Source: Filobasidium wieringae (taxonomy: Eukaryota > Basidiomycota > Tremellomycetes > Filobasidiales > Filobasidiaceae). From it: a stretch of DNA of 64,000 nt. The first letter of the stretch is position 1. The number at the start of each line of letters is the position of its first letter. Made by a program: the position numbers and the translations under genes. Under the pieces are notes generated by a model. It worked only from the letters and a program-made list of their open reading frames with translations, did no database searches and was not told the DNA's origin. The DNA lies in the NCBI GenBank assembly GCA_001600055.1, contig BCIV01000003.1, positions 811,162-875,161 of the forward strand, read 5' to 3'. Of this stretch, positions 1-11,991 are shown piece by piece.

Positions 1-1076
1 AAAGCAGACATCTTGAGGCTGTCTATCCTACTGTAGTGTCTGTGTGGATGTGCCGCTGGTGTGGATGAGAACAGGAAAAAGCGATGTGGCGATGTGGTTT
101 CGAGTCTGAATTTCCATTTGAGAGTTTGCTGATTCGTTCAATGGGCGCCGCCGCCGTCATCGAGACCGACGATCGATGTCAAGAAGCAGGATCACGTGAT
201 CCGTACTGTAAACATCTAATCAATCGCAGGACGACGTTTCATGTCGCATTCTCGAAGAACTCCGATTATCGTGCATGTCGCTGTCGTATTATGAGGAGTT
301 CTCTTTAATTGACTGTTGAGTTGTCAGCACCAGTCATAGCCGGTAGCAAGTCGAGGTTCGCGAGGTATCGTGAACATCGAGTCCTTCAAGTGAACCCCTA
401 TTCAAGGTTGTGTCCCTTTGCCATGTTACAGTAATCCTCGTAGATACACATTCATAAGAGTGATATGGAGAAGCAGTCTAGTAGGATAAGATCTTGTAGC
501 TCCCTCAGCTCTTCTCTCTGTCAGCGACCTTCATTGATGTGCAACTCCCGTCTTCTCGCCGACATCTGAATGAGGATGACTCGAGTGAAGAAACAGTTAC
601 AAATTAACGAGGGAAAGATAGTCAGAGATTGATCTTGATAAAGGTTATGTAGTTAAAGTTTTAGGGCGGATAAGGTTCGATGGATTGCCGTGGCTTACAA
701 CCAAGATCGCTCGAGAACGCTGTTGGCAAGATATCGCTCTGCGATACCATGGATCTATCACAGATACGCCGGCCGTCGTCCCTCACGATAACAGATGAAA
801 TGATAAGAGGAGTTCCATACATCTCTTTCTTGACACGATACTGCCAAGCTAATCTACCTTGGGCGATACTCAAGTCAAATGAGCTTTGCCTCAACCTGCT
901 TGTCAGCTTGTCACAGGTGCGTGTTTCATCTTTCCGTTTTGATAACGAATATGTAATTACGATTGCGAGCATCGGCAAAAGTCGGTAGCGGCAGTTCACC
1001 TCGAATCTCAAAACATATCGAATCCCTGAAATTCCCATCTGCTCTGAAGATCAAACACATCCTCCTCGTCTTCGCC
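1..1076. other. Intergenic region upstream of COQ5
   Basis: No gene could be supported here. Short open frames exist on both strands, the longest at 661-1038 on the minus strand, but they open at non-ATG codons, overlap each other and resemble no family I know. The stretch just before 1077 is pyrimidine-rich and fits a COQ5 5' leader. Confidence 0.5.
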
Positions 1077-2294
1077 ATGTCTGCTACTTTCTCGTCTTCC
1101 AGATCGGTCGCTGGTCGGATAGCAGCTCGATCTCGATCTAGAACCATCCTCTCGCCTCTCTGCGCCCGATGCAACTCTACCTCGTCCAACCCTAATCCTC
1201 TCTCTCCTCCTTCATCTTCCACCCCACCTACCGGTCCTACCACTCACTTCGGATTCAAAACCATCCCCGAGTCCGCCAAAGAGTCCTTGGTGGGACAAGT
1301 CTTCACTGCCGTCTCTTCCAAGTATGACTTGATGAACGATTCCATGTCCCTCGGGATCCATCGATTATGGAAAGATTCTTTCGTCAACGCCATGGTTCCC
1401 CGATTTTCCCCCTCTGTCCACAATAACGCTCAATCCTGGGAAAACTGGCAGCCTGCGTTGAAGTGTTTGGACGTCGCAGGTGGAACGGGGGATATCGCGC
1501 TCAAGATATTGGACAAGGCTAGGGAAAAGTACGGGAACAGGGATGTAGAGGTTGAGATTGTCGATCTGAACGAGGGGATGTTATTCGAAGGAACGAAACG
1601 AGTCGCCAAGACCGTTTATTATAATAGTAAGCTTTGCGTCTCCTGTCCACTCCTGATCGATAAACGAATGAACACCCTTTTCTTGAAACCCACAGCTCCT
1701 CAAATCAAATTCACTCATGGAAACGCCCAATCCCTCCCAACTCATATTCAGGACAACTCTATCGATATTTACACCATCGCTTTCGGGATTCGTAATTGTA
1801 CCTCCCTCCCTGCCGTCCTCAAAGAAGCTCACAGGGTCTTGAAGCCCGGTGGAAGATTGGGGGTGTTGGAATTCGGCAAAGTCCAAAACCCTCTGTTCAA
1901 GCAGTACGTGAAGCTCTCCTCGCATTCGTGTTTAGCGTACGATCGCTCATCTTGCAATATACGAAACCGCATCGTAGGGTCTACAAGCAGTATTCCTTCA
2001 ACATGATCCCCCTCATGGGTCAGCTCTTGGCGGGAGATAGGGATAGCTACCAGTACCTCATCGAATCCATTGAGAAATTCCCAACTCAGCCAGAGTTTGC
2101 AAAATTGTAAGCTAAGCTCATTTAGCCTGTCGTCCGTTACGAAGCACAAGTCCTGACCGAGTGGGTGTCCGTTCGTTATGGATAGGGTACAAGAAGCAGG
2201 GTTCCAGACTGGGGAGATGAGGGAGGGCAAAGGTGGAGCATGGACGGATTACACCAATGGAATCTGTACTTTCTGGCGAGGTGTCAAGTTGTAA
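1077..2294 (+). CDS. COQ5: 2-methoxy-6-polyprenyl-1,4-benzoquinol methylase, mitochondrial (COQ5)
   Basis: SAM-dependent C-methyltransferase of the UbiE/COQ5 family, acting in ubiquinone biosynthesis in the mitochondrial matrix. Four exons join in frame: 1077-1626, 1696-1903, 1978-2106 and 2186-2294. The Ser/Arg-rich N-terminus (about 50 residues) looks like a mitochondrial presequence. The first UbiE signature (YDLMNDSMSLGIHRLWKD) is followed by the SAM-binding LDVAGGTGDIAL motif, the second signature around HRVLKPGG, and the family C-terminus with YSFNMIP and SYQYLIESIEKFP. The start is the first ATG; the frame extends upstream only through non-ATG codons. Expected length, no lesions. It lies tail to tail with RPN10, 172 bp away. 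Confidence 0.95.
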
Positions 2295-2466
2295 TATCAT
2301 CGTGAACGTTGTTCATCATCACATTGTCATTCAAACCCAATTGCATGCTTTCCAACCGACGTCTAGATCATCGACCGGGAACAGCAGGCACGCAAGCCTC
2401 GACTATATACACGATAGAGATGCTAAATCCATCTAACTCTTATGCACAAGTACAAGTCGAAACGCT

Positions 2467-3912
2467 CTACTCCTTCTTCTCTTCGTTCCCACCCTGCCCC
2501 TCCATACTCATCGCAATGGCCTTCAACATGGCCTCCTCCTCGTCCTCCTCCATATCATCATCCCCTAGAACCCCTTGAGTGGGGACGTCTTCCATGTGCA
2601 CGTCTTCTACGATAGGAGGTACTTGTCCTGGAGTAGAGATCGGGCCGGATGTAGAAGAAGGAAGACCGGTGTCTGGGTGGGGAGGTGCTTGGGTTTGTTC
2701 GCCTGGAGCAGGTACGGGAGCAGGGGTGGACGTCGAGGGAGTTGGTTCGGAAGTAGGAGCAGTCGGTTCGGTGCCGGATGGGGCAGATGCACCGGCTTCT
2801 CTTCGTTGACGCTCTTCCTCTTCTTGCAAGGACATTCGAATGGCCTGCAAGTTGGTAAGTAGAAAGATGAGTTTCGTTTACAAACATATTCAGTCTTCAG
2901 TATGACTCACCATAGCCAACTCAGGATCCATATTAGGATCGATACCGTCTCCTCCAGCACCACCACCTGCAGCACCACCAAAGTCACCATCTGTATCCGT
3001 TCCTTGTGGGACACCGGATTCTCCACCTAATATCGGCGAAGTCGCCAAGATGTCGGATAACAGGTGTGGACCGGGAGGGATCGTGACGATATTGCTATCA
3101 TTACGGATATGATATGAGCCTTCGACCATTTGAAGGCAAATATGAAGACTCACCAATTCTCACTGTTCTGAGCCGCCTCCACGAATTTACCCATCAATGC
3201 CTCATTCTCCATGCCCTCGTCCCCAAATAAGACCACGTCCACCGCCACGTTGTTCTTCTTCAACTTTTTCCCCAATTTGATGAACGCTTCTTCCGAAACG
3301 TCTTTGTTGGAGGATGAGGAGGAGGAAGCGAATGGATCGGAGAGGGGGGAACCGAGGAAGACGACGATCCTTTGACGTTGGTTTTTGTTCTCTCGATGTT
3401 TGAGAGCGAGTTGGGCTACGTTGAGGGCAGTGGGGAGATCGACGGAACCGCCGATATGGTTCTTCTGAAGAGCGGAGAGGACTTTTCCGAGATCTTGAGT
3501 GAGGGTGGACAAAACTTGAGGACTGTTGGATTAAGTATAGGAACAGCAAAATATAAGTTCAGATCATGACGTCTTCCGGTCAAAAGTAAGTGACAATTAC
3601 CTTTGACCAGCCATGCTCATGACTCCACAGGTATTTTCTGGGTTGCTACCAGTCTTCGAGTTGAATACCAACGATACGGCATCATGCTGAGCTTGAAATC
3701 GGTTTGGAGCATAATCTCCGTTTCTAAGTTTGATGCACATGATGATTAGTCCATAGAATTTACTAGGGCATGTTGTTTTATGCTCATGCTCACCTCATGT
3801 ACTCCGAGTTGTCAATGCTGTATCACGGATCATCAAAACGGTTAGTTTCGTCGACACGCTTGAGTTCGACATAAGCTCGAACCTACACAATCATGCATGC
3901 TTCGAGAGGCAT
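2467..3912 (-). CDS. RPN10: 26S proteasome regulatory subunit RPN10 (ubiquitin receptor)
   Basis: Ubiquitin-binding subunit of the 19S proteasome lid/base interface. The N-terminal VWA domain is assembled from several exons: MPLEACMIV at 3912-3887, IDNSEYMR at 3817-3794, then NGDYAPNRFQAQHD, TGSNPENTCGVMSM and the QVLSTLTQDLGK block. The C-terminal half carries a canonical UIM (DPELAMAIRMSLQEE), a Pro/Thr-rich linker and a second UIM-like segment (EEAMLKAIAMSM) before an acidic/Lys tail. The first two coding exons are only 26 and 24 nt. The ATG at 3912 gives the usual family N-terminus. Its promoter region faces that of ACT1 across about 950 bp. Confidence 0.94.
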
Positions 3913-4867
3913 CTTGTAACGATCTCTCTTGTTCGATTCGGATTGGCTGACTAGAAGACTATCGTCTGAGTTGTATCAAGTTTGCTGAATTTTGTACAAA
4001 GCACAAGGTGATTCCAAAATCTTAGTCGAGCAGCTTCCTGCAAACGCTTATGCAGCTCGATCAACTGAGGAGGACCACACGTCATATAATTGTGCTTGTT
4101 ACACGTCATACCTATCGAACAGTTGTGCATCCTTATCATTCCCTCGTTATCATCACGGCATCGCGGAAGAATCGTTCCCACGCGTTGCCCTTGCCAGCGA
4201 ATCGAACGGCGCGTCATCCCTGATCGGTCAGCGATCAGTCCAAGCTCTAGCGCGGTGACCTGCCACCTGCGTTGCCCGTTGCCAGCGAGTGCGCAGCGTA
4301 CGTTGCATATCCGACCTCATCATACAACTCGAACGACCACGACTACCTCCTTTCACTTGCATTGGATCGTTCCTCGTTCATTCTCATAGACTCTCAGCGA
4401 AAAGGTAAGTCTTGCATCGCGACAAGCCCAGCTTGATTTGACGCTAATCGGTCGCTTTCACCTGCTCTTCCGTCATCGACGTAACATAGCCATTTCGCAC
4501 CCCTTACACCTCACCAAAACCTAACAGTAAGTCCCATACACCATCCAGGCTTCTCTCAAACATCGGTCTGCAAATCCCTGGGACCTCTTGGTAGTGGCAG
4601 CGAGAAACTTGCATTGCACGAGCTCGGTTCTTCCCGTCGGGAGCGGGACTGTGCGATCTTAGACCGACGATCTGAACACGATCGCAGTCAAGCTTTGAAA
4701 GCTATGCTCGACCGAGTTCTTCTTTGGCATATAAAACCCACTCCTCATTCCTTCCCTCCAATCCGCCACTCGATATCCTCCTTCAAAACGCGTATCGCGG
4801 AATCTCGAACTGACTCTTCCGTTTCTTTTGTTCCTCTACCGACTCAGCTCTAGAAAACTCTTTCAAA
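3913..4867. promoter_or_regulatory. Divergent intergenic region between RPN10 and ACT1
   Basis: About 950 bp with no convincing ORF. The half nearest ACT1 holds a strong donor (AAAAG|GTAAGT near 4404) with possible acceptors near 4490 and 4530. This hints at a spliced untranslated leader or a separate non-coding transcript. A TATA box and a pyrimidine-rich initiator-like stretch lie at 4730-4860. Confidence 0.4.
4730..4736 (+). promoter_or_regulatory. TATA box of ACT1
   Basis: TATAAAA lies about 130 bp upstream of the actin ATG, followed by a CT-rich tract typical of highly expressed fungal genes. Assigned by motif and position only. Confidence 0.5.
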
Positions 4868-6395
<1,528 letters not shown>

Positions 6396-6841
6396 ACGCG
6401 TCATTGTGAATGTCTTTAATGTCGTGTCGTTGTTCTTCTGTGCTTTGAATCTTAAATAAACCCATTTGTTGCCCCGGAGACGTCTTTCCACGTCGTGTGC
6501 TTGGGATCTTGTAAATGCGACCGAGTGGGGAAATGACATTCGATGATCCATATGAAACTTGCTTTTCGTGGCATAGGTGGTCATTCATGTATGTCTCAAG
6601 GCATGACAACTCGCTCAGTGAACCAGACCTAGCTCTCCTTTCGCCTTCAGCAAATAAGCCACTCGAAAACGAACTGCCGACACTGTTCCCGACTCATTCC
6701 AATTTTCAAACGATCGGGTATGATTATAAAATCGCCCAAACTGCGATCATCCTCCATCTTTGCCTTGTCTCCCTTAAGTTCCACGTTCTTCCTGCGATCT
6801 TCACCACGACGATCCTGTCCCTCTTGATTTTTTCCTCGATC
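6396..6841. other. Convergent 3' region between ACT1 and PIS1
   Basis: About 450 bp holding the two 3' untranslated regions. AATAAA-like signals occur shortly after the actin stop (around 6455). No additional gene recognised. Confidence 0.5.
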
Positions 6842-8315
6842 TTACTGCTTCTTGGCCGAACGAGCGACAGCCCTCTCATGCAGATCAACGCCGACAAGCT
6901 AATGGTAGATTGGGAATCAGTGACATCCTACATGAGCGGACACTCCTCTGGCTACTCACGATCTTGCTAGCCTTCCAGAATTGCACCACGTTGATGATGT
7001 TCTTCAAGAAACATATCGGTCCAGTCACCCCGGCAGCGATTTGGGGCCAGGTGACGGTCCTCAATAGGCTGATAAGGCCCTCGGTGAATTTAGGGAAAAG
7101 ATGAGCGACTCGCCAAGCCGTCTCTGGATGAGCGGCCGAGGTTCCCCCGATGGCTTGAATCAACCAGTCGATGGATGAGGCAGGAAGGAGAGGAGTGGTA
7201 TAGAATGCGGCGAGGTAGAGACAGACGTAGAAGAGCTCGTTGCAGAAGCAAACGAAAAAGAGCGTTCGCTGTTAATCAAACGACCGTTCAATCCCTCGCC
7301 GTTCTGAAGAGACTATATCGTGCTTACGCTGTCATTGTAGTAGTACCACAAGATCCTGCTGACATCACTAGTAACGGTCTTGTGACTTGTCGAACCGGTT
7401 GCAAGCGATCTGGTTGATCAGATCGGATCAGTAAAGGATCACCACGTTTTCTGGACGGAAGGCAGTACCCACGAGTACATGTGCATGTAATGACTAGCGA
7501 AATCTAGGGAGATGAGTCCTTGGAAAAGCAGGGCCCAGTTGGGGTACTGGTTGGCAAGGAAACAGAGTAGACAGGAAGTGGTACACCTGGAAAGATGATG
7601 CTCAGTCATCTGATCGGCGCTTCCTACAGCTAAAGGTAGACGCTTACCTGTCAGTGACCATATCCAAAACCGCACCGAATTTACTCGTCTGTCCCAAAGC
7701 ACGAGCAGCCATCCCATCCACCGCGTCGAGGAGACATGAAACACCGTACAGCAAAGTACAAGCCTTGGGATGTTTGGGCATGTAGTACAATGCGAATGCG
7801 GCTAGGATGACTCGAGAATATCCGATCAGGTTGGGGACCTATGAAACTCTGTGGTCAGCTTTTGTAAGATGGAATTCATAAAAGAAGGGACGTACGAAGA
7901 GGAAGACGCTCTCGTCTGTTGTTACGGTACTGCGCATTGCGGAATCTGGTCGTCAGCACGGGTGTTGGAGAAGATATCGTTTTGCAGGGATCCAGACGTA
8001 CGCCAAGTCAACCGCACTGTATGAATCGATGCGATTATGTTGTTTCAGAGAATAGTCGGGTTCAGTCAAGCAATGTAGAGGAACAGTGATCAGTCCAACG
8101 CCGTACGTCATCTCCAGTCCCGCAAGCACTGACTATTTCGCATCCACGTCGTCTCTCGTCCTACTCCCTGTCCTTTTCACAGACCCTTCCAAGCTCGTAT
8201 TACTCTGATCCACCTTCAAGGGGGTTTGGGCGTTCATGGTCGATCTCTTGATAGGAGTGCTAGGAGCGGATTCTGCTGGGGGAGTCGCTTCAGTTCCAGC
8301 TCGAGTGGTGACCAT
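6842..8315 (-). CDS. PIS1: CDP-diacylglycerol--inositol 3-phosphatidyltransferase (phosphatidylinositol synthase)
   Basis: Makes phosphatidylinositol from CDP-diacylglycerol and myo-inositol in the ER membrane. The polar N-terminus of about 60 residues is followed by VPNLIGYSRVILA. The complete CDP-alcohol phosphotransferase signature DG-x2-AR-x8-G-x3-D-x3-D is visible in DAVDGMAARALGQTSKFG / AVLDMVTDR. Hydrophobic segments follow, then YMHMYSHKTV, WYYYNDS and a C-terminal GPICFLKNIINV segment. The last exon ends in a basic Lys-Lys-Gln tail with its stop at 6842-6844. Seven or so short introns were resolved and all join in frame. The roughly 290 bp upstream of the ATG (8316-8609) holds the promoter and the 3' end of the next gene. 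Confidence 0.93.
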
Positions 8316-8609
8316 AGGGGAAGTGATGTTGGTGAAAGTTTCTTGATATTAACAAACAGCACGACTAGAGGATCAAGTCAGGCGAGTTCTAGATTGTCCG
8401 TTGTGCAGCTCGGGAAGTGAGAGAAAAAGGAGAGCGATGTAGGAAATGATTAGTCAAGGCCGAGTGAATGGCTGAATCAGAGCGACGCAGCCAGATCCCT
8501 CGCGCCGGCCGCCGTTCACGATATGCTCGACCTCGCACCGCAAGCAATTCAAGCGATCTACGTATTTCGATAATGTTATCACTCGATCATGGGCTATCAG
8601 TGATACAGA

Positions 8610-9764
8610 TCATGACTGGGCATTCACGCTCTGCTGAGCTTCGACGGGCACGGGTTGTTCCTCCGCTTTTCCCTCCACCACCTTCTGCTCTGCTTCCACT
8701 TGCACCCGCTTGGCCTTGGTCGTCTTAGTCCTCGACCTTCCCTCCAGAGTCTTCCACTTCATCACATAGTTCAACCCATCGGAATAGGGCATAGGCGCTC
8801 CCTGGGAATCCAAATCCTCCATCCGAGCCTTTCCGAACGAGGTAGCAGCCTCGGATAGTTCAGGGGACCATGTTCTTCGTTTAGGCAGGTTGGGACCGAA
8901 CAAGAATCGAGCGGGGAGGGCGTTGGAGGATGCGTTGTTTCCTGCTGATGAGGGGGAGGAAGACTCGGGGTAGTTGGTCCTGAATGCGCGAGTCTCCAGT
9001 TCAAAGAATCGGTCCTATTACAGGGTTGAAGAGAAGGATCATTAGCCACTACAACTTCTCTTCGATCTCGATCTCGTACGATCGTTTGACTTACAGCAGC
9101 TTGTCTGGAAGAACCGTCCCTCGAGATATCTTCCCCGTAAGCGATAGCTTCCTCCTCCGCAGCAAAGTTGGCGATTTCACCAATAGCTCGGAGCTTGATG
9201 AATTGTCTAGTCGCCGTTTGGTACGCCTGGGAAAGGGTTAGGTTTTGATGCGCCTGGAGGTTGATCACAAATGCGATCGTACTGGAACCGAGGGAATGAG
9301 TATAAAACCGAACAACCGGGTTGTGTGGACCGCACTCACTCTTCGACCGTAGGGGTGTCACCTCGTTGTTCCAACAGTTCCCATTCAGCTCCATCGACCA
9401 GACCCGATCTTCCTTCTCCAATCGTATTCCCTTCGACCATACTGACAGGTCTGAGCGCCTCGAATGGGAAATCCATAAAGAATCTCCTCCTGATCTCGTC
9501 TTCCTGAAACTTGAGCTCGGGGATCTTGAGCTTGGGAGTCTTGGCTCGTTTCGCTCGATGAGTGTGATCTCGCTTCAGGTTCAATTCCTCCGATTGAGTC
9601 TTGTTGGAGAATTGGGAGAGATCGATGGGTGCTAGTCTTCGGGGCGGGAGCGGATGAGGAGGGTGTTCGAGGTAGGCTTGGTACCATACGGGAGGAGAGA
9701 TGGTTTGGGCTTGTAACAGTCGAGTGACCGCTTGGGGGACTTGGGTAGCGATTTTCCGGACCAT
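8610..9764 (-). CDS. RSM25: Mitochondrial small ribosomal subunit protein mS23 (RSM25 family)
   Basis: Component of the mitoribosomal small subunit. Three exons join in frame. The N-terminus (MVRKIATQVPQAVTRLLQA, then PPVWYQAYLEHPP) matches the mS23/Rsm25 family start, followed by a basic middle with KIPELKFQEDEIRRRFFMD. Exon 2 continues with TIAFVINLQAHQNLTLSQAY and exon 3 with DRFFELETRAFR. The end is Lys-rich with a Glu/Gln tail. I chose the ATG at 9764 because it gives the family N-terminus; the frame also extends further upstream. It diverges from MAK11 with 244 bp between starts, so a cytosolic and a mitochondrial ribosome factor may share a promoter. Confidence 0.85.
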
Positions 9765-10008
9765 TTCAGCTGTGTGTTGCCTATAATTTGATGGTTCTTG
9801 ACTTGTTTTTGAGTTGTGAAATGACGATTCTGATGAGAAGAATCGAGGTTGAACTGTGAGCTCTGCCGACTTGTTTCGTACCAATTCGTCGATCACGTGA
9901 CTGGGAATCTACTCGAGCGACCGTAATTGTTGAAACTCGTTTCGAAACATTCAACAATCTTTCCCAATCGTTCACCTAGATTCTTCATCTGAACCATACC
10001 CTAACGAT

Positions 10009-11816
10009 ATGCCAAAAACGAAACCATCAGTCAAATCCTCCGTCCGGCCTCATCCCTTGTCGAAGAAGGCCAAAAAACCGCAAGTCCAGGTGACCTATGA
10101 AGATGGGTCTTCCAAGCCTGTACCTATCCCTCAAGTCAACAAGGATGTGAAAGGCAAGGGCAAAGCCAAGCAGGACAAGGAGTTGAAGGAACAAATCGAA
10201 ATCCCAGAACCGATCGAAGAGGATGGCGATGAAGAAGATATCAAGCCTATCATCAAGGAGGAAGATGGGGTCTTTCAACATGCCATCGAACAATCCGTCT
10301 CCGCGTCCTCTTCAGGTCCATCTACCGCTAGTTTCGTCATCATCGCAGGTTCATACGAGAAGAACCTGTACGGGATCGAAGGGACGTTCGTCACCTCGGT
10401 GGAAGAGGATGAAGAACCGGAATTGAAATTGGCACCTAGTTTCATCTTCCCCGCTCATCTGTCTTGTATCAAATCCCTCTCCGTATCTCAGGGGGCAAAG
10501 TGGTTGGTCACCGGGAGTGACGACGAGTACATCAAAGTCTGGGATTTGAGAAAGAGGAAAGAAGTCGGAGCGCTGAGTCAACATGTCGGTCAGTCACGGA
10601 TCACCCGTGTTTGAATGGCTGCAAGCTGATACTCAAACCATCTTGTATAGGTACCATCACTTCCCTCACCTTTCCCTCCCCCTCCCATCTCCTCAGTACC
10701 TCGGAAGATTCCACCATCACAGTCTTCCGAACCCGAGACTGGGTACCTCTCCGAACCCTCAAGGGTCACTCGGGCAAGGTAAACTGCGTAGACGTTCATC
10801 CCAGTGGGAAGGTCGCCCTGAGTGTAGGGAAGGATCAGACCTTGAGGATGTGGGATTTGATGAGAGGAAGAGGAGCGAGTAGTCTGCCACTCGGATTCGG
10901 TGAGCGGTCGTCTCGGCGGTGGTAATGGAGGAGTCAAACTGAATACGTCTTTTGTGGATAGAGGCGGAATTGGTACGGTTCTCGAAATCAGGAAAGTTGT
11001 TCGCTATCCTCGGGTACAAAGGTATCGAGGTTTATACTACCGTAAGAGACACAAACTCGTCAATTTCCTCGGTACTGCGATGTTGATATCAGTGAATACA
11101 GGGCATGCGAAAAGTCGCCGACCTCGTTCACCCAAAGAAGAAACGTCTACACGATATCAGGTTCGGAACGGCCCACTCGCCATCGGGGGAGGAAGTCGAA
11201 TTGCTCCTGAGTGGAACGGAGGATGGTAAAGTCTACGCTTGGGAGGTACAAGAGGATGTCGCGCTCGAAGAGGATAACGAGGATGAGGACGTCTGTGTGT
11301 TACGAGGGATCTTTGGGGGTCATACGAATCGGTCAGTAACGTTCGAGATCGATGGGTCCGCAGATAGAGGCTGAACGACGTTCTCTTTCACGCCGTAGAG
11401 TGAAATCGGTCGATTTCCTCCTGGCCAAACGACCAAACCCTTACTCGGCCGTTCCTATCGTCGTCACCGTCTCGTCTGACGGGAAGATGAACGTCTATAA
11501 CGCGCTCTCCATCTTCACCTCTTCTGTCGAAGAGGAAATCGCACCGATAGCGAGCTACGATACGCAAGGTAGTCGATTGGTCTGCGTTCGGGTGGCAGAG
11601 GTCACGAGAAAGGTACCTCAAGCCAAGCAAGAGATCTTGGGTGTCAAAGTCGAGAGTGTCAAGAAAGAGGAAGAAGGGAACGGGTTGAGGTTCAAGGGAG
11701 ATGACGATGATGACGACGACGAAGAGAGTGGAGTTGATGAAGGGGATGCAGCGCATGATCAAGAAGAAGAGGAGGAGGAGGAGGATGAAGAGGAGTACGA
11801 AATGGAAGAGGATTAG
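10009..11816 (+). CDS. MAK11: 60S ribosome biogenesis WD-repeat protein MAK11 / PAK1IP1 family
   Basis: WD40 beta-propeller protein of the Mak11/PAK1IP1 type, needed for 60S maturation in the nucleolus. The first exon has a Lys-rich N-terminal extension with an acidic patch, then the repeat-1 sequence FVIIAGSYEKNLYGIEG and LVTGSDDEYIKVWDLRK. Further exons give LLSTSEDSTITVFRTRDW, LKGHSGKVNCVDVHP, VGKDQTLRMWDL, a frame-corrected segment ELVRFSKSGKLFAILGYKG, LLSGTEDGKVYAWEV and a final VTVSSDGKMNVYN repeat. The last 50 residues are a nearly pure Asp/Glu tail. At least five exons; the frames only agree after the introns near 10590, 10900, 11035 and 11330 are removed. Confidence 0.9.
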
Positions 11817-11991
11817 ATGAGCGGGATACCTCCATGTTGTACCTAATCCCATCCGAGCGATCATCCCAATGCTCCCTCATCTGTCAGCTACCGCAATATT
11901 CGCCCTCAAGCCACCAACATTTCAACTGAGCGGTCAAGATGGCATAGAGGCATGCTGTACAACGGATGGCGGCCTCCTTTCTTACTTGATT

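Noticed and set aside
661..1038. 125-codon frame on the minus strand and a 102-codon frame on the plus strand over the same bases
   Set aside because: Both lack coding-like composition, overlap each other and resemble nothing; the region is the COQ5 upstream flank.
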